The translations under genes were made by a program, and so were the position numbers. DNA of 10,804 bases, from positions 1-10,804 of the forward strand of contig JAHZCM010000067.1 in assembly GCA_019422905.1 (NCBI GenBank), in the 5' to 3' direction. The notes beneath the pieces are model-generated. The model had not been told where the DNA came from. It made no database searches and saw nothing but the letters and a program-made list of their open reading frames with translations. Shown here piece by piece: positions 1 to 5,980 of this stretch; position 1 is the first letter of the stretch; every line of letters starts with the position of its first letter. This stretch comes from Oscillospiraceae bacterium (GTDB lineage: Bacteria; Bacillota; Clostridia; Oscillospirales; Acutalibacteraceae).

Positions 1-5
1 TATTC

Positions 6-50
6 ACCCCTGGCTGTACCAGGGGTTTGGTTTAGCCTAAAGGCACCAAA
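6..50. repeat. Two adjacent short hairpins at the left edge
   Basis: The first hairpin pairs ACCCCTGG (6-13) with CCAGGGGT (19-26) around a 5-base loop. The second pairs TTTGGT (26-31) with ACCAAA (45-50) and, inside it, GCC (35-37) with GGC (42-44) around TAAA, with a 3-base bulge. They lie directly before the longer hairpin at 55-86. They could be the 3' end of a structured RNA or of an element lying outside the window. No gene is visible next to them, so the function is unknown. Confidence 0.5.
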
Positions 51-51
51 C

Positions 52-86
52 AAAAAAGCGAGATCTGATGTTTCAGATCTCGCTTT
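52..86 (-). terminator. Intrinsic terminator, reading leftwards
   Basis: A perfect 14-bp stem (55-68 with 73-86) closes on a 4-base loop. On the - strand the stem runs into six consecutive T (complement of 52-57), while on the + strand it is followed by GATAAATC, which is a poor T-tract. It therefore works best for a transcript entering from the right on the - strand. No - strand gene is convincing between 87 and 450, so its client is unclear. Read on the + strand it may simply be the third hairpin of a tandem set. Confidence 0.65.
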
Positions 87-268
87 GATAAATCTTTGAA
101 GTTTTGAGAAAACCTCATCATCCTTTCTCTTTTGACCCTCCCCGCGCACGGCTCTGAGCGGCGGCATCCCGGAACCTCAGCGTTCGGGCATTGTAACTGT
201 CTGAATCGACCGATGTGGGACGTTGCGCTTTATCCAGTAATAAAGCATTGACGTTTTGTTGACAATTA
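87..268. other. Stretch without a recognisable gene
   Basis: No ORF of useful length with a ribosome binding site is seen on either strand. On the - strand a very short ORF begins at about 123 behind AGAAAGG, but it runs through the hairpin at 52-86 and stops after about 29 codons, so I do not call it. I see no further repeats or tRNA here. The base composition is mixed, with a GC-rich patch at about 138-175. Confidence 0.4.
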
Positions 269-298
269 TGTACAGGGCGGTCATGTCAATGATATACT
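269..298 (+). promoter_or_regulatory. Probable sigma-A promoter for the small locus at 300-800
   Basis: The -35 candidate is TGTACA (269-274, 4 of 6 to consensus) and the -10 is TATACT (293-298, 5 of 6), with an 18-base spacer. An alternative -35, TTGACA at 259-264, is too far away (28 bases). Transcription would start near 305 and enter a leader with paired segments. The nearest + strand terminator is at 753-797, giving an expected transcript of about 490 bases. Confidence 0.5.
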
Positions 299-300
299 AA

Positions 301-360
301 TACCAAGCATAAAGCCGTTTCACACGGCGTCCAAATTCATGCTGGTACCTCGTAAACGGC
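301..360 (+). promoter_or_regulatory. Leader with mutually exclusive hairpins
   Basis: Three pairings are visible. TACCA-A-GCAT (301-310) pairs with ATGCTGGTA (339-347) with one bulged A. Inside it GCCGT (314-318) pairs with ACGGC (324-328) around TTCAC. The same left arm extended, GCCGTTT (314-320), can instead pair with AAACGGC (354-360). The third pairing excludes the second, as in attenuator-like or translation-controlling leaders. There is no T-run directly after any of these stems, so control of translation or stability would be likelier than termination. No known riboswitch class is recognised. Confidence 0.35.
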
Positions 361-367
361 AAAAGTG

Positions 368-733
368 ATGACCGGATTGTATGACGAAAAGGTCTTTTTT
401 CTGCTTGGCGACAATGATGAGTTCATCGAAGTCAAGCCGGAAAGTGGTTTTTACCTCGGCCATCTCAAACTACTACGGCATCCCAGAAGAGGAAATGGAG
501 GATGAAATCGCTTGGTACTGTTTGAGGCTCTTGATAGCCTGCCTTTGAAAGAACTTACGCCAGTGGTAACAAAGGTACCGGATGGTGGAATTGACATGCA
601 GCTTCTCTCTCTGATTCTCTCCATTGTTGCTGTTGCTTTGAGTGTTGTTGCGCTCATCATCAACATCCGTGCCAATCGAAAGCGTAAGAAGGAGCTTGAG
701 AATGAGCGGCATGACCGTTCGACGGGCGAGTAG
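368..733 (+). pseudogene. Possible frame-disrupted small gene
   Basis: A frame starting at ATG 368 reads MTGLYDEKVFFLLGDNDEF and on to about residue 31 before turning into unlikely sequence and a stop at 503-505. In the frame beginning at 462 the stretch ISNYYGIPEEEMEDEIAW looks protein-like. The first frame then resumes at about 512 with LVLFEALDSLPLKELTPVV and continues to the stop at 733. One extra base near 445-465 and one missing base near 500-515 would join these into a single protein of about 121 residues with a C-terminal membrane span. The ribosome binding site before 368 is weak. This could be a decayed gene, a sequencing or assembly artefact, or coincidence. I recognise no family. 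The span overlaps the short peptide ORF called separately at 596-733. Confidence 0.3.
596..733 (+). CDS. Small single-span membrane peptide, basic C-terminus
   Basis: The ATG at 596 lies 7-8 bases after GGTGG and would encode 45 residues. These are a hydrophobic helix (about residues 3-24, with LSLILSIVAVALSVVALII) followed directly by a strongly basic segment (RANRKRKKE) and an acidic/basic tail. The frame stays open upstream to 506. A TTG at 512, 10 bases after GGAGG, would give a 73-residue form with a soluble N-terminal extension, so the start is uncertain. The gene sits between a promoter (269-298) with a structured leader and a strong terminator (753-797). Hydrophobic helix plus basic tail resembles small holin-like or type I toxin peptides in overall shape only; I see no diagnostic family motif and no clear antisense RNA promoter. 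It may instead be the membrane tail of a broken larger gene. Confidence 0.4.
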   Translation: MQLLSLILSIVAVALSVVALIINIRANRKRKKELENERHDRSTGE

Positions 734-752
734 AGATTGCAGGGGCGCTATG

Positions 753-797
753 AAAATGACTCCCGTTCTCCAATCGGAGACAGGGGTCATTTTTTCT
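753..797 (+). terminator. Strong intrinsic terminator
   Basis: AAAATGACTCC (753-763) pairs with GGGGTCATTTT (783-793) with one G-T pair. After a small internal loop, TCTCC (767-771) pairs with GGAGA (776-780) around AATC. The stem runs into a T-rich tract (790-800). It lies 20 bases after the stop at 733 and ends the transcript of the small locus. Confidence 0.85.
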
Positions 798-880
798 TTT
801 TGTATTCTTTTTAAAGATGGGACCGGAGTCGAAATTTTGGAAAAATCCCGGCCTGCGGTTTGGTGCTTATTCGGTTATGT

Positions 881-911
881 GACGCTTTTACGTCGGTTCG
901 AATCCCGCCAG
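881..911 (+). other. tRNA 3'-half-like fragment
   Basis: GGTTCGAATCCCGCCAG at 895-911 has the form of a tRNA T-arm with its TTCGAAT loop. It is identical over 17 bases to the T-arm and acceptor start of the tRNA-Gln gene lying about 130 bases away in the opposite orientation. Just before it, GACG-CTTTTA-CGTC (881-894) could be a variable-arm remnant. No matching 5' acceptor strand, D-arm or CCA is present, and the T-stem would have a C-C mismatch, so this is not a functional tRNA. It is probably a relic or a chance copy. Confidence 0.4.
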
Positions 912-973
912 TGTGGTGCGGTTTCATTCAAAAACGGCACGCTGTGACGGGCCTTTTTTGGTCCTGAAAACGC

Positions 974-1003
974 GAAAAAAGCCCGGAATTCCGGGCTTTT
1001 TTC
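974..1003 (-). terminator. Terminator of tRNA-Gln, bidirectional palindrome
   Basis: The segment is a perfect palindrome: GAAAAAAGCCCGGAA at 974-988 is followed by its reverse complement. In practice this gives an 11-13 bp stem with A- and T-tracts on both sides. It lies 30 bases past the tRNA-Gln 3' end on the - strand and would also stop + strand transcripts coming from the left. Confidence 0.85.
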
Positions 1004-1032
1004 GGGGTGGTTTCATTTTTGACCACTAAACC

Positions 1033-1108
1033 TGGCTGGGCTGGCGGGATTCGAACCCACGGGATGACGGAGTCAAAGTCCGTTGCCTTACCGCTTGGCT
1101 ACAGCCCA
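1033..1108 (-). tRNA. tRNA-Gln (anticodon TTG), CCA encoded
   Basis: On the - strand the acceptor stem TGGGCTG (complement of 1102-1108) pairs with CAGCCCA (complement of 1037-1043), followed by discriminator G and an encoded CCA ending at 1033. The D-arm is GCC...GGC. The anticodon stem ACGGA/TCCGT holds the loop CTTTGAC, which gives anticodon TTG. The T-arm is GTGGG-TTCGAAT-CCCGC with one wobble pair. All cloverleaf parts are present. The variable region looks one base longer (CATCCC) than in typical tRNA-Gln. The gene has its own promoter and terminator and is not part of a tRNA cluster in this window. Confidence 0.96.
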
Positions 1109-1131
1109 ATATCCTGTTCCATGACTGCAAA

Positions 1132-1160
1132 AGTATAGCATATTTTCACCCGATAGTCAA
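1132..1160 (-). promoter_or_regulatory. Promoter of tRNA-Gln
   Basis: On the - strand TTGACT (complement of 1155-1160) and TATACT (complement of 1132-1137) are separated by 17 bases. This is close to sigma-A consensus, as expected for a stable RNA gene. Transcription would start about 15-20 bases before the mature tRNA 5' end. Confidence 0.88.
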
Positions 1161-1295
1161 ACCTTTTCCGCAAAACAAACAGGCCTGCCGCGCGTTTGGC
1201 GATATGCTCCCTTTACGAGAGACAGAAAAGCATCAAAACTGTCCATCATGGAGGGGGCCTGTCATTCCGCACAGCGGGCCTTTTCGGAGTTCATC

Positions 1296-2597
1296 TCAGT
1301 CCTCAAGCGGCGCTTCGAGGTTGTTCATCACGAGACCGGTGACGAGCTTCGGGTAAAAATACGTCGACTTCTGCGGCATTTTTTCGCCTGCGGCAGCGAC
1401 GGCGCCGATCTCCTCCACGCGCGTGGGATTCAGGATAAACGCGCACTGGCTTTCGCCGGATGCGACGCTTTCGAGCGCCTCCTCGAGCGAGCGCGTGTAG
1501 GTGAGGTTCTTCTGATTCGCCATGTTCTCTTTGTCGATGCCGAGCACGCGCTCCAGCACGAGCGTATGCAGCACGCTGACGTCGAGCTGCCGGGAAGCTT
1601 CGCTTTTTTCCGGCATCAGCTCCGCCATCACGGAGAGATCGCGGAGCGTGAGCAGCGCAAAGGCCGGCGCGCCGTCCTGCATATAGACAAATACGAAGCT
1701 CTTTTTGCCCGCGTCATAATCGGCCTGAAGCCGGGGCTCGATCTCCGCCTGATCCGCAAGCCGCGAAATTTCAAAATACGCCTCGCTGCCGGCCAGCAGC
1801 TTTTCGGGCGAAAACGCCGGAAGGCCGCGCACAAGGCGGTGCGTCGGGAATACGACAAGACCGGGATGCGCCATATCGACGAGCATCATCATCACAAATT
1901 CGCTGCCCGGCGCCCAAACGGCATTTTCGCGGCAGTAGTTGCGGTAGTTGATCGCGGTCTCATAGCGGTGGTGGCCGTCGGCAATATAGAGCTTCCGGGC
2001 CGCAAAATCGCTGCGGAATGCCTCCAGCGCCATCTTGTCGTTGACGATCCACAGGCGGTGCGTAACGAGGCCGTCTGAAAACGCGCAGTACGGCGTGCCG
2101 GCGGACAGCCGGTCGATGCGGCGCTGCGTTTCACCGGTTTCGTCCATATAGAGGGAATAGATCTGGCTGAAATTGCAGTTTGTCGCCTGCATCAGATTAA
2201 ACCGGTCCTGTTTGGCCTTGGAAAGCGTTTCCTCGTGCGGCAGGACGACGCCTGCGGCAAAATCCTCCACGCGAACCAAGCACACAATTCCCTTGAGGGA
2301 ACGCTTCTCCCCGTGATCCACCGCCGTGAGAAATTCTTCCTCATAGATATAAATGCCCGCATCCTCATCGCACTTCAGCGTGCCGTCGGAGAGCCATGCA
2401 CGGAGCGTCTTGCCGGCGTCGGCGTAAGGGTCGTCGCCTCTCGGCAGCTCAAGGCGAATGACATTGTGTTCGTTTTTCGCCAGGTATTCCGCGCGCTGCG
2501 TCTCGCTGATGATGTCATAGGGCGGGCAGGTCAGCTCCTCCGGCGTACCTGCCGCTTTGGTGTAGCGCATTGCGTGAAAGGCCTTGATATCAGCCAT
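1296..2597 (-). CDS. DUF1015 family protein
   Basis: The 433-residue protein belongs to the uncharacterised DUF1015 family. Family-type signatures are CPPYDII (24-30), HNVIRLELP (44-52), VLPHEETLSKAKQDR (118-132), YIADGHHRYETAINYR (204-219, the most typical motif), and near the C-terminus MPQKSTYFYPKL (407-418). The length is normal for the family and no disruption is seen. The start at 2597 is preferred over an ATG at 2618 because AGGAAGGG lies about 10 bases before it and the family begins MADIKAF-like. The His/Asp/Arg-rich ADGHHRYE segment looks like an active or ligand site, but no reaction is established to my knowledge. In some Clostridia I recall relatives beside serine biosynthesis genes (memory, not visible here). 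It is monocistronic, with its own promoter at 2629-2658. Downstream only a weak hairpin without a T-run is visible near 1250-1286. Confidence 0.93.
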   Translation of the reverse strand: MADIKAFHAMRYTKAAGTPEELTCPPYDIISETQRAEYLAKNEHNVIRLELPRGDDPYADAGKTLRAWLSDGTLKCDEDAGIYIYEEEFLTAVDHGEKRSLKGIVCLVRVEDFAAGVVLPHEETLSKAKQDRFNLMQATNCNFSQIYSLYMDETGETQRRIDRLSAGTPYCAFSDGLVTHRLWIVNDKMALEAFRSDFAARKLYIADGHHRYETAINYRNYCRENAVWAPGSEFVMMMLVDMAHPGLVVFPTHRLVRGLPAFSPEKLLAGSEAYFEISRLADQAEIEPRLQADYDAGKKSFVFVYMQDGAPAFALLTLRDLSVMAELMPEKSEASRQLDVSVLHTLVLERVLGIDKENMANQKNLTYTRSLEEALESVASGESQCAFILNPTRVEEIGAVAAAGEKMPQKSTYFYPKLVTGLVMNNLEAPLED

Positions 2598-2628
2598 AAA
2601 GTCATATCCCTTCCTCATCTTTTTCTAA

Positions 2629-2658
2629 ATTGTAGCGCGGGATTCTATGCTGTGTCAA
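2629..2658 (-). promoter_or_regulatory. Promoter of the DUF1015 gene
   Basis: On the - strand a perfect -35 TTGACA (complement of 2653-2658) and -10 TACAAT (complement of 2629-2634) are 18 bases apart. The predicted start near 2622 leaves a leader of about 25 bases that contains the ribosome binding site AGGAAGGG. This implies strong housekeeping-type expression. Confidence 0.87.
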
Positions 2659-2926
2659 GCAAAATATGGGTAAATTTACGGTTCTCCGGCAGCATTTCCG
2701 TGCGGCGGCTCTTTTCACCAGATAGCGCAGCCCTGTGCGGCCGCCCTCTCCCGCCTCGGCGCTTTGCCGCTCAAATCCCACCGGTCTGTCTTCCGTAAGG
2801 CCGCATACTCAAGCGGGAAAACGCCTGTTGGCAATGTGCCGCTCCGTCAAGGGGTTCTCGCCTGTACCGAAGGCTGCGTGCTCTTTGGCCGCTGAAACAC
2901 GCCGTATCTACACCTCGGCACAACAA
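2659..2926. other. Intergenic stretch without a recognisable gene
   Basis: The gap between the DUF1015 start (2597) and the serine hydrolase stop (3065) is 467 bases. It holds the DUF1015 promoter on one side and the hydrolase terminator on the other. In between I find no ORF with a ribosome binding site or a protein-like sequence. An 82-codon - strand frame (3019-2771) crosses the terminator and has low-complexity, unlikely composition. No repeat or RNA gene is recognised. Confidence 0.5.
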
Positions 2927-2968
2927 AAAGACGCTGTGCGCCCGGCAAACCGTCTGCATAGCGTCTTT
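2922..2968 (-). terminator. Terminator of the serine hydrolase gene
   Basis: AAAGACGCTGTGC (2927-2939) pairs with GCATAGCGTCTTT (2956-2968) over 13 bp with one G-T pair, and a small inner CGG/CCG pairing sits in the loop. On the - strand the stem is followed by TTTTTGTTG. It lies about 97 bases after the stop codon at 3065. Confidence 0.8.
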
Positions 2969-3064
2969 CATCTTCCCGTTTACCCCGCCCAAACCATAAT
3001 TGCCGGAGCAGCTCTCCATATCTCACGGCGTTCGGGCGGTTTCCTGCCTGTTGCGGATTTTCCG

Positions 3065-4549
3065 TTATTTCGCCTGAAGCCGGTAGGTCTGCGGCCCTTT
3101 ATCGGCAATGCCGCCGGAAATCGGAAGGGTCGATGCGCTTTCAATCGTGAGCGTGTCACCGTCAAAGGTAAAGCACATGCGCCTGCCGCCGGCAGACTCC
3201 GCACAGCGGATTTCTGCCTCGAAGCAGCGGTCGCTGCGCCAGCGCCCGACCGCGCCGTAGGTGCGCCCGCAGAGCATGCAGCTTCTGAAATGGCTGTTCA
3301 GGCCGATTTCCACGGCGAACGTGCCGTTGTCCTGCTCGGCGGTCAGGGTCGCGCAGTCCTTCGCAAAATCGAGACGCAGCGCCAGCGTTTTGCCACCCTG
3401 CGGCGCTACAAGCCAGATGCCGCCGATGAAATCGGCAAGGCCCTGCATTTCCTCAACGGGAGCGTATGCGCGCCCGCTGACTTCCTGCTCCGACCACGCG
3501 TTGCGCATGGAGAGCATCGGCTGGATTTCCGCGCGCTCCAGACGGTGCTTCAGCACGTGCGCCATCGGGCTTTCGGGCAGCGACGCTTCGTCCGTGATCG
3601 CGGGCAGAAGCGCCTCCCATGCGCAGGTGAGCTGCTCCTGCTGGTTGGCGGATGCGCTCTGTAAAATCAGAATGGCGTCCTTATCCTCAAAAACCACGCC
3701 GTACTGGCCGAACGCGCCGTCCGCACGGTATACGTGCTCCGGCACGCAGCGCCAGAACTGGAAGCCGTAGCCGGCGCGCCAGTCCGGGTTCTCCGGGTTG
3801 TTGACCGCGCTGAGCGTCTCCACCTGCTTCGCGGATACAAGATCAAACCATGCCGCATCCAGAAGCTGCCGGCCCTCCCACATGCCGTGCCGGGAGACGA
3901 ACAGAATGAACCGCGCCATGTCCTCGGTCTTGAGCCGGCTGCCCGCGCCGCCCATCTCGACGCCGTCCGGCAGGCGGAAGCACTCGATGTTGGAAATGCC
4001 CAGCGGCTCAAACAGGCGGGGCGTCAGGTATTCGAAGAGGTCCTGCCCCGTCCGGCGCTTGAGCGCCGCGCAGAGCATGTTCGTCCCCGCCGTGTTGTAC
4101 ATAAAGCAGGTGCCGGGTTTATATTTGAAATCGTGCGCGAGGAAATTCCGAATCCAGTCCGGCTGCTCCACATCGAAGGTGTCGATTTCCGTTTCGTGCC
4201 CGCAGGACATCGTCAGCAGGTCACGCACCGTGCAGGCCAGCAGGTTTTCGCTCGGATTTTCCGGCAGCTTGTCCGGAAACAGATCGACCAGCCGGTCTGT
4301 GAGCGCAATTTTCCCCTCCTGCCACGCGAAGCCGATCGCCGTGGAGGTCAGCGCCTTCGTGAAGGAGAACATCATATGCGGGGAATCCGGGTTATACGGC
4401 TTCCACCAGCCCTCTGCGCAGACCTTGCCGTGCCGCAGCAGCATCATGCTGTGCAGTTCCAGTCCCCTGCGCTCTGCGAGCTCGATAAAATCGAGAATAC
4501 CCTCTGAATGAATGCCAACGCTTTCCGGCGTTACTCTTTCCAATACCAT
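3065..4549 (-). CDS. Serine hydrolase, class C beta-lactamase fold
   Basis: The 494-residue protein has an N-terminal beta-lactamase/transpeptidase-like domain (about 10-310). The SxxK catalytic motif is SFTK (Ser62, Lys65). The second motif is YNT (Tyr151), in the FMYNTAGTNML context typical of this esterase/hydrolase branch. ADGAFGQYG (276-284) lies where the third active-site wall is expected. The region after about 330 is a C-terminal domain of beta-rich character seen in many such proteins. No signal peptide is visible, so it should be cytoplasmic, which argues against a secreted beta-lactamase. An esterase, amidase or peptidase activity is likelier, but the substrate is unknown. The start at 4549 is chosen because GAGAGGA and GCAGG lie just upstream and the extra 21 residues from 4612 look non-native. 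It stands alone, divergent from the lipoprotein gene. Confidence 0.9.
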   Translation of the reverse strand: MVLERVTPESVGIHSEGILDFIELAERRGLELHSMMLLRHGKVCAEGWWKPYNPDSPHMMFSFTKALTSTAIGFAWQEGKIALTDRLVDLFPDKLPENPSENLLACTVRDLLTMSCGHETEIDTFDVEQPDWIRNFLAHDFKYKPGTCFMYNTAGTNMLCAALKRRTGQDLFEYLTPRLFEPLGISNIECFRLPDGVEMGGAGSRLKTEDMARFILFVSRHGMWEGRQLLDAAWFDLVSAKQVETLSAVNNPENPDWRAGYGFQFWRCVPEHVYRADGAFGQYGVVFEDKDAILILQSASANQQEQLTCAWEALLPAITDEASLPESPMAHVLKHRLERAEIQPMLSMRNAWSEQEVSGRAYAPVEEMQGLADFIGGIWLVAPQGGKTLALRLDFAKDCATLTAEQDNGTFAVEIGLNSHFRSCMLCGRTYGAVGRWRSDRCFEAEIRCAESAGGRRMCFTFDGDTLTIESASTLPISGGIADKGPQTYRLQAK

Positions 4550-4624
4550 CCTGCAACCAATCCTCTCTGAATTCTTTTCAAACGGCCGCCGGTGCAAGCC
4601 GCACAGCCGCACGTTATTATCTTT

Positions 4625-4653
4625 ATTCTAACACACCCGCCGCCGCTTTTCCA
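4625..4653 (-). promoter_or_regulatory. Possible promoter of the serine hydrolase gene
   Basis: On the - strand TGGAAA (complement of 4648-4653) and TAGAAT (complement of 4625-4630) are 17 bases apart, with 4 of 6 and 5 of 6 matches to sigma-A boxes. GATAAT a few bases further on is an alternative -10. The leader would be about 70 bases. It is back-to-back with the lipoprotein promoter. Confidence 0.45.
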
Positions 4654-4678
4654 GTCCCTCGGCCATCTTTTTCCCTGC

Positions 4679-4707
4679 TTGCAAACCCTTCGGCACGGTG
4701 CTATACT
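4679..4707 (+). promoter_or_regulatory. Promoter of the lipoprotein gene
   Basis: TTGCAA (4679-4684) and TATACT (4702-4707) are separated by exactly 17 bases, a good sigma-A promoter. Transcription would start near 4714, about 30 bases before the ATG. The ribosome binding site AAAAGGAC lies 8-9 bases before the start codon. Confidence 0.82.
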
Positions 4708-4742
4708 GAAAAGCAGAAATTTCAGCTAAAAGGACAATCCGT

Positions 4743-5459
4743 ATGAAAAAGATTTTTACCGCAATCTCTGTTTGCCTTGTATTCCTGATGCTCACCGGCT
4801 GCGCCACCGTCAGCTCCGTGCTTGGAAGCACGGAAGCCACGCCTACACCGGAGGTTACGCCTGCGGCCGAACCGGCCGCAGCTTCGGAGCCGACCGCCGA
4901 GCCAATGCCGGAGGCCACGCAGTCTCCCGAAGCGCTTCTCAGCGAGCTTCGGTTTCATCTGGACCTGATCAACCGGTGCTATGCCGAAACCTGCGGCGCG
5001 GAGCTTGGCGATACGCCCTACAGCCGCGTTTATACCAGCGCGCAGGCCATGATCGACGGTGAAGCGCCGGTCGACGTGGTTCTGCAGAGCGCGGTCGACC
5101 GCAGCAATCCCACGGATCCCACGGACGCCACGCTGTATGAAATCCTGAATTTCAAGACGAACGCGGAGGCGCGCGCGTATTTGGAGCAATATATGGCGCC
5201 CGATGTTGTTGAGGCTCTTTTCCCGAATGAATTCCTCGAAATGAACGGGAAGCTCTATATGGTTTACGGCAGCCGCGGCTACGGCGAGCAGCATCTCGAC
5301 CTGGATTCCGCCGCGCTTTCCGATAGGACCGGCGCCGCCTGCACCGTAACACTGGATTCCTATTGGTTTGAGGAGAGCGGCAGCCCCTGCACCGTGATGT
5401 TTGAGAAGCGGGATGGGTGCTGGATTGTTACCTCCGTTACCGGCGGCGAATATAACTGA
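4743..5459 (+). CDS. Lipoprotein with IseA-like C-terminal domain
   Basis: The 238-residue protein has a lipoprotein signal peptide: a KK start, a hydrophobic core, and the lipobox LTGC with Cys20 as the predicted lipidated residue. A flexible Pro/Glu/Ala/Thr-rich linker follows (about 30-62), as in many surface lipoproteins of Clostridia. The remaining about 170 residues form one domain. The pattern there (LYEILNF-, AYLEQYM, LFPNEFLEMNGKLY, GSRGYGEQH, and a final WIVTSVT) resembles the IseA/YoeB family, whose Bacillus member inhibits cell-wall D,L-endopeptidases. That assignment is from memory of the family pattern and is moderate. If right, the protein would sit on the outer face of the membrane and restrain peptidoglycan hydrolases. 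It is transcribed alone from the promoter at 4679-4707. No strong terminator is seen before 5751. Confidence 0.88.
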   Translation: MKKIFTAISVCLVFLMLTGCATVSSVLGSTEATPTPEVTPAAEPAAASEPTAEPMPEATQSPEALLSELRFHLDLINRCYAETCGAELGDTPYSRVYTSAQAMIDGEAPVDVVLQSAVDRSNPTDPTDATLYEILNFKTNAEARAYLEQYMAPDVVEALFPNEFLEMNGKLYMVYGSRGYGEQHLDLDSAALSDRTGAACTVTLDSYWFEESGSPCTVMFEKRDGCWIVTSVTGGEYN

Positions 5460-5595
5460 ATTTTTCACAAAGCATACTCATTAAAGAACGATCCCCTCTG
5501 AAGAGCTGTAGAAAAGGCCGCTCTTTAAGAACCGCGGCAAAACGCACGGCCAACCGAATACGCTTGACGTTTTGTTCGCATGGTAAAATGCAAAG
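5460..5595 (+). other. Region after the lipoprotein gene with overlapping inverted repeats
   Basis: TTAAAGAACG (5481-5490) pairs imperfectly with CGCTCTTTAA (5519-5528). Alternatively AAGAGC (5501-5506) pairs with GCTCTT (5520-5525). The two use the same right arm and exclude each other. There is no T-run afterwards, so this is at best a weak terminator of the lipoprotein transcript. No ORF is seen. Confidence 0.35.
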
Positions 5596-5794
5596 CACCA
5601 GTCCAGGCATGGCCGGACACTGCCTTAAGCCCGGCGCTGACGGCTTTCAGGCGGAACGCGGCATGCGCCGATAAACAAAGCACGCACGGAATAGGCCGGC
5701 AGACCGCAGGATAAAGCCGCACGCAGCATTGTGTGCACCGCAAGAAAACGAAGGGCCGTGGAGTTTACATAACAAATCTCCACGGCCCTTTTCA
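5564..5794 (+). ncRNA. Candidate small structured RNA, about 200 nt
   Basis: An extended -10 element TGGTAAAAT (5581-5589) lies 14 bases after TTGACG (5564-5569), so the -35 spacing is short and the extended -10 would have to carry the promoter. About 160 bases later there is a perfect 13-bp terminator (5751-5790). Between them no ORF has a ribosome binding site; the longest ATG frame, from about 5614, is only about 21 codons. Pairings visible are CGGCTTT (5641-5647) with AAAGCCG (5713-5719), enclosing CGGC-ATGC-GCCG (5659-5670). I do not recognise a known class, and the ends do not close as in 6S RNA. It could instead be just the distal 3' end of the lipoprotein transcript. Confidence 0.3.
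5751..5794 (+). terminator. Intrinsic terminator, possibly bidirectional
   Basis: AAGGGCCGTGGAG (5751-5763) pairs perfectly with CTCCACGGCCCTT (5778-5790), extended by TTT/AAA in the loop. It runs into TTTT on the + strand and has a matching AAAA on the left (5746-5749). It ends either the candidate small RNA or readthrough from the lipoprotein gene, and it insulates spoVT. Confidence 0.82.
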
Positions 5795-5910
5795 TGCCGA
5801 ATTCTAAAAGAAATAAAATTGAAATCCGGAAAGCGCACGTCGCCGCCGTACAACGGATTCCGCTCTTTCCCAGCCGCAAAAAGGCCGGAAATAACGGGCA
5901 AAGGACAGGC
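5795..5910. other. Gap before the spoVT promoter
   Basis: No gene is seen. AATCCG near 5822 and CGGATT near 5853 form a loose inverted repeat, and GGAAAGCG with CGCTCTTTCC overlaps it. The significance is uncertain. Confidence 0.3.
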
Positions 5911-5939
5911 GTATAAAATTCCTCCGCTGACAGATACTA
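5911..5939 (+). promoter_or_regulatory. Sigma-G-like forespore promoter of spoVT
   Basis: GTATA (5911-5915) and GATACTA (5933-5939) are 17 bases apart. The Bacillus sigma-G consensus is roughly GHATR, 17-18 bases, then CATNHTA, so the -10 matches at 6 of 7. No good sigma-A pair is seen between 5890 and 5975. In Bacillus subtilis spoVT is a sigma-G gene, so position and sequence agree. The predicted start is near 5946. Confidence 0.6.
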
Positions 5940-5980
5940 CTTCCAGATTCGAAAAGTACAATAAATGGAGGAAATTAGAT

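Noticed and set aside
138..165. - strand GAGCCGTGCGCGGGGAG, resembling one arm of group II intron domain V
   Set aside because: The returning arm and the GAAA loop are absent, and no reverse transcriptase frame is present.
895..1057. attL/attR pair of an integrative element at tRNA-Gln
   Set aside because: The two 17-base copies are in inverted orientation, only about 130 bases apart, and do not reach the tRNA 3' end. No integrase lies between or beside them.
1250..1286. Terminator after the DUF1015 gene
   Set aside because: GGCC-CTGT/ACAG-GCC can form a hairpin, but on the - strand it is followed by CCCCTCC rather than a T-run, so intrinsic termination is not supported.
2771..3019. 82-codon - strand frame in the gap between DUF1015 and the hydrolase
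   Set aside because: It spans the hydrolase terminator, lacks a ribosome binding site and has no protein-like pattern.
1248..4511. Several long + strand frames over the DUF1015 and serine hydrolase genes
   Set aside because: They are antisense frames of confidently assigned - strand genes, with shadow-type composition and no start signals.
248..5576. Shared 13-mer TTGACGTTTTGTT at 248-260 and 5564-5576
   Set aside because: One 13-base match between two points of a 10.8-kb window is expected by chance at near this frequency, and the flanks do not match.
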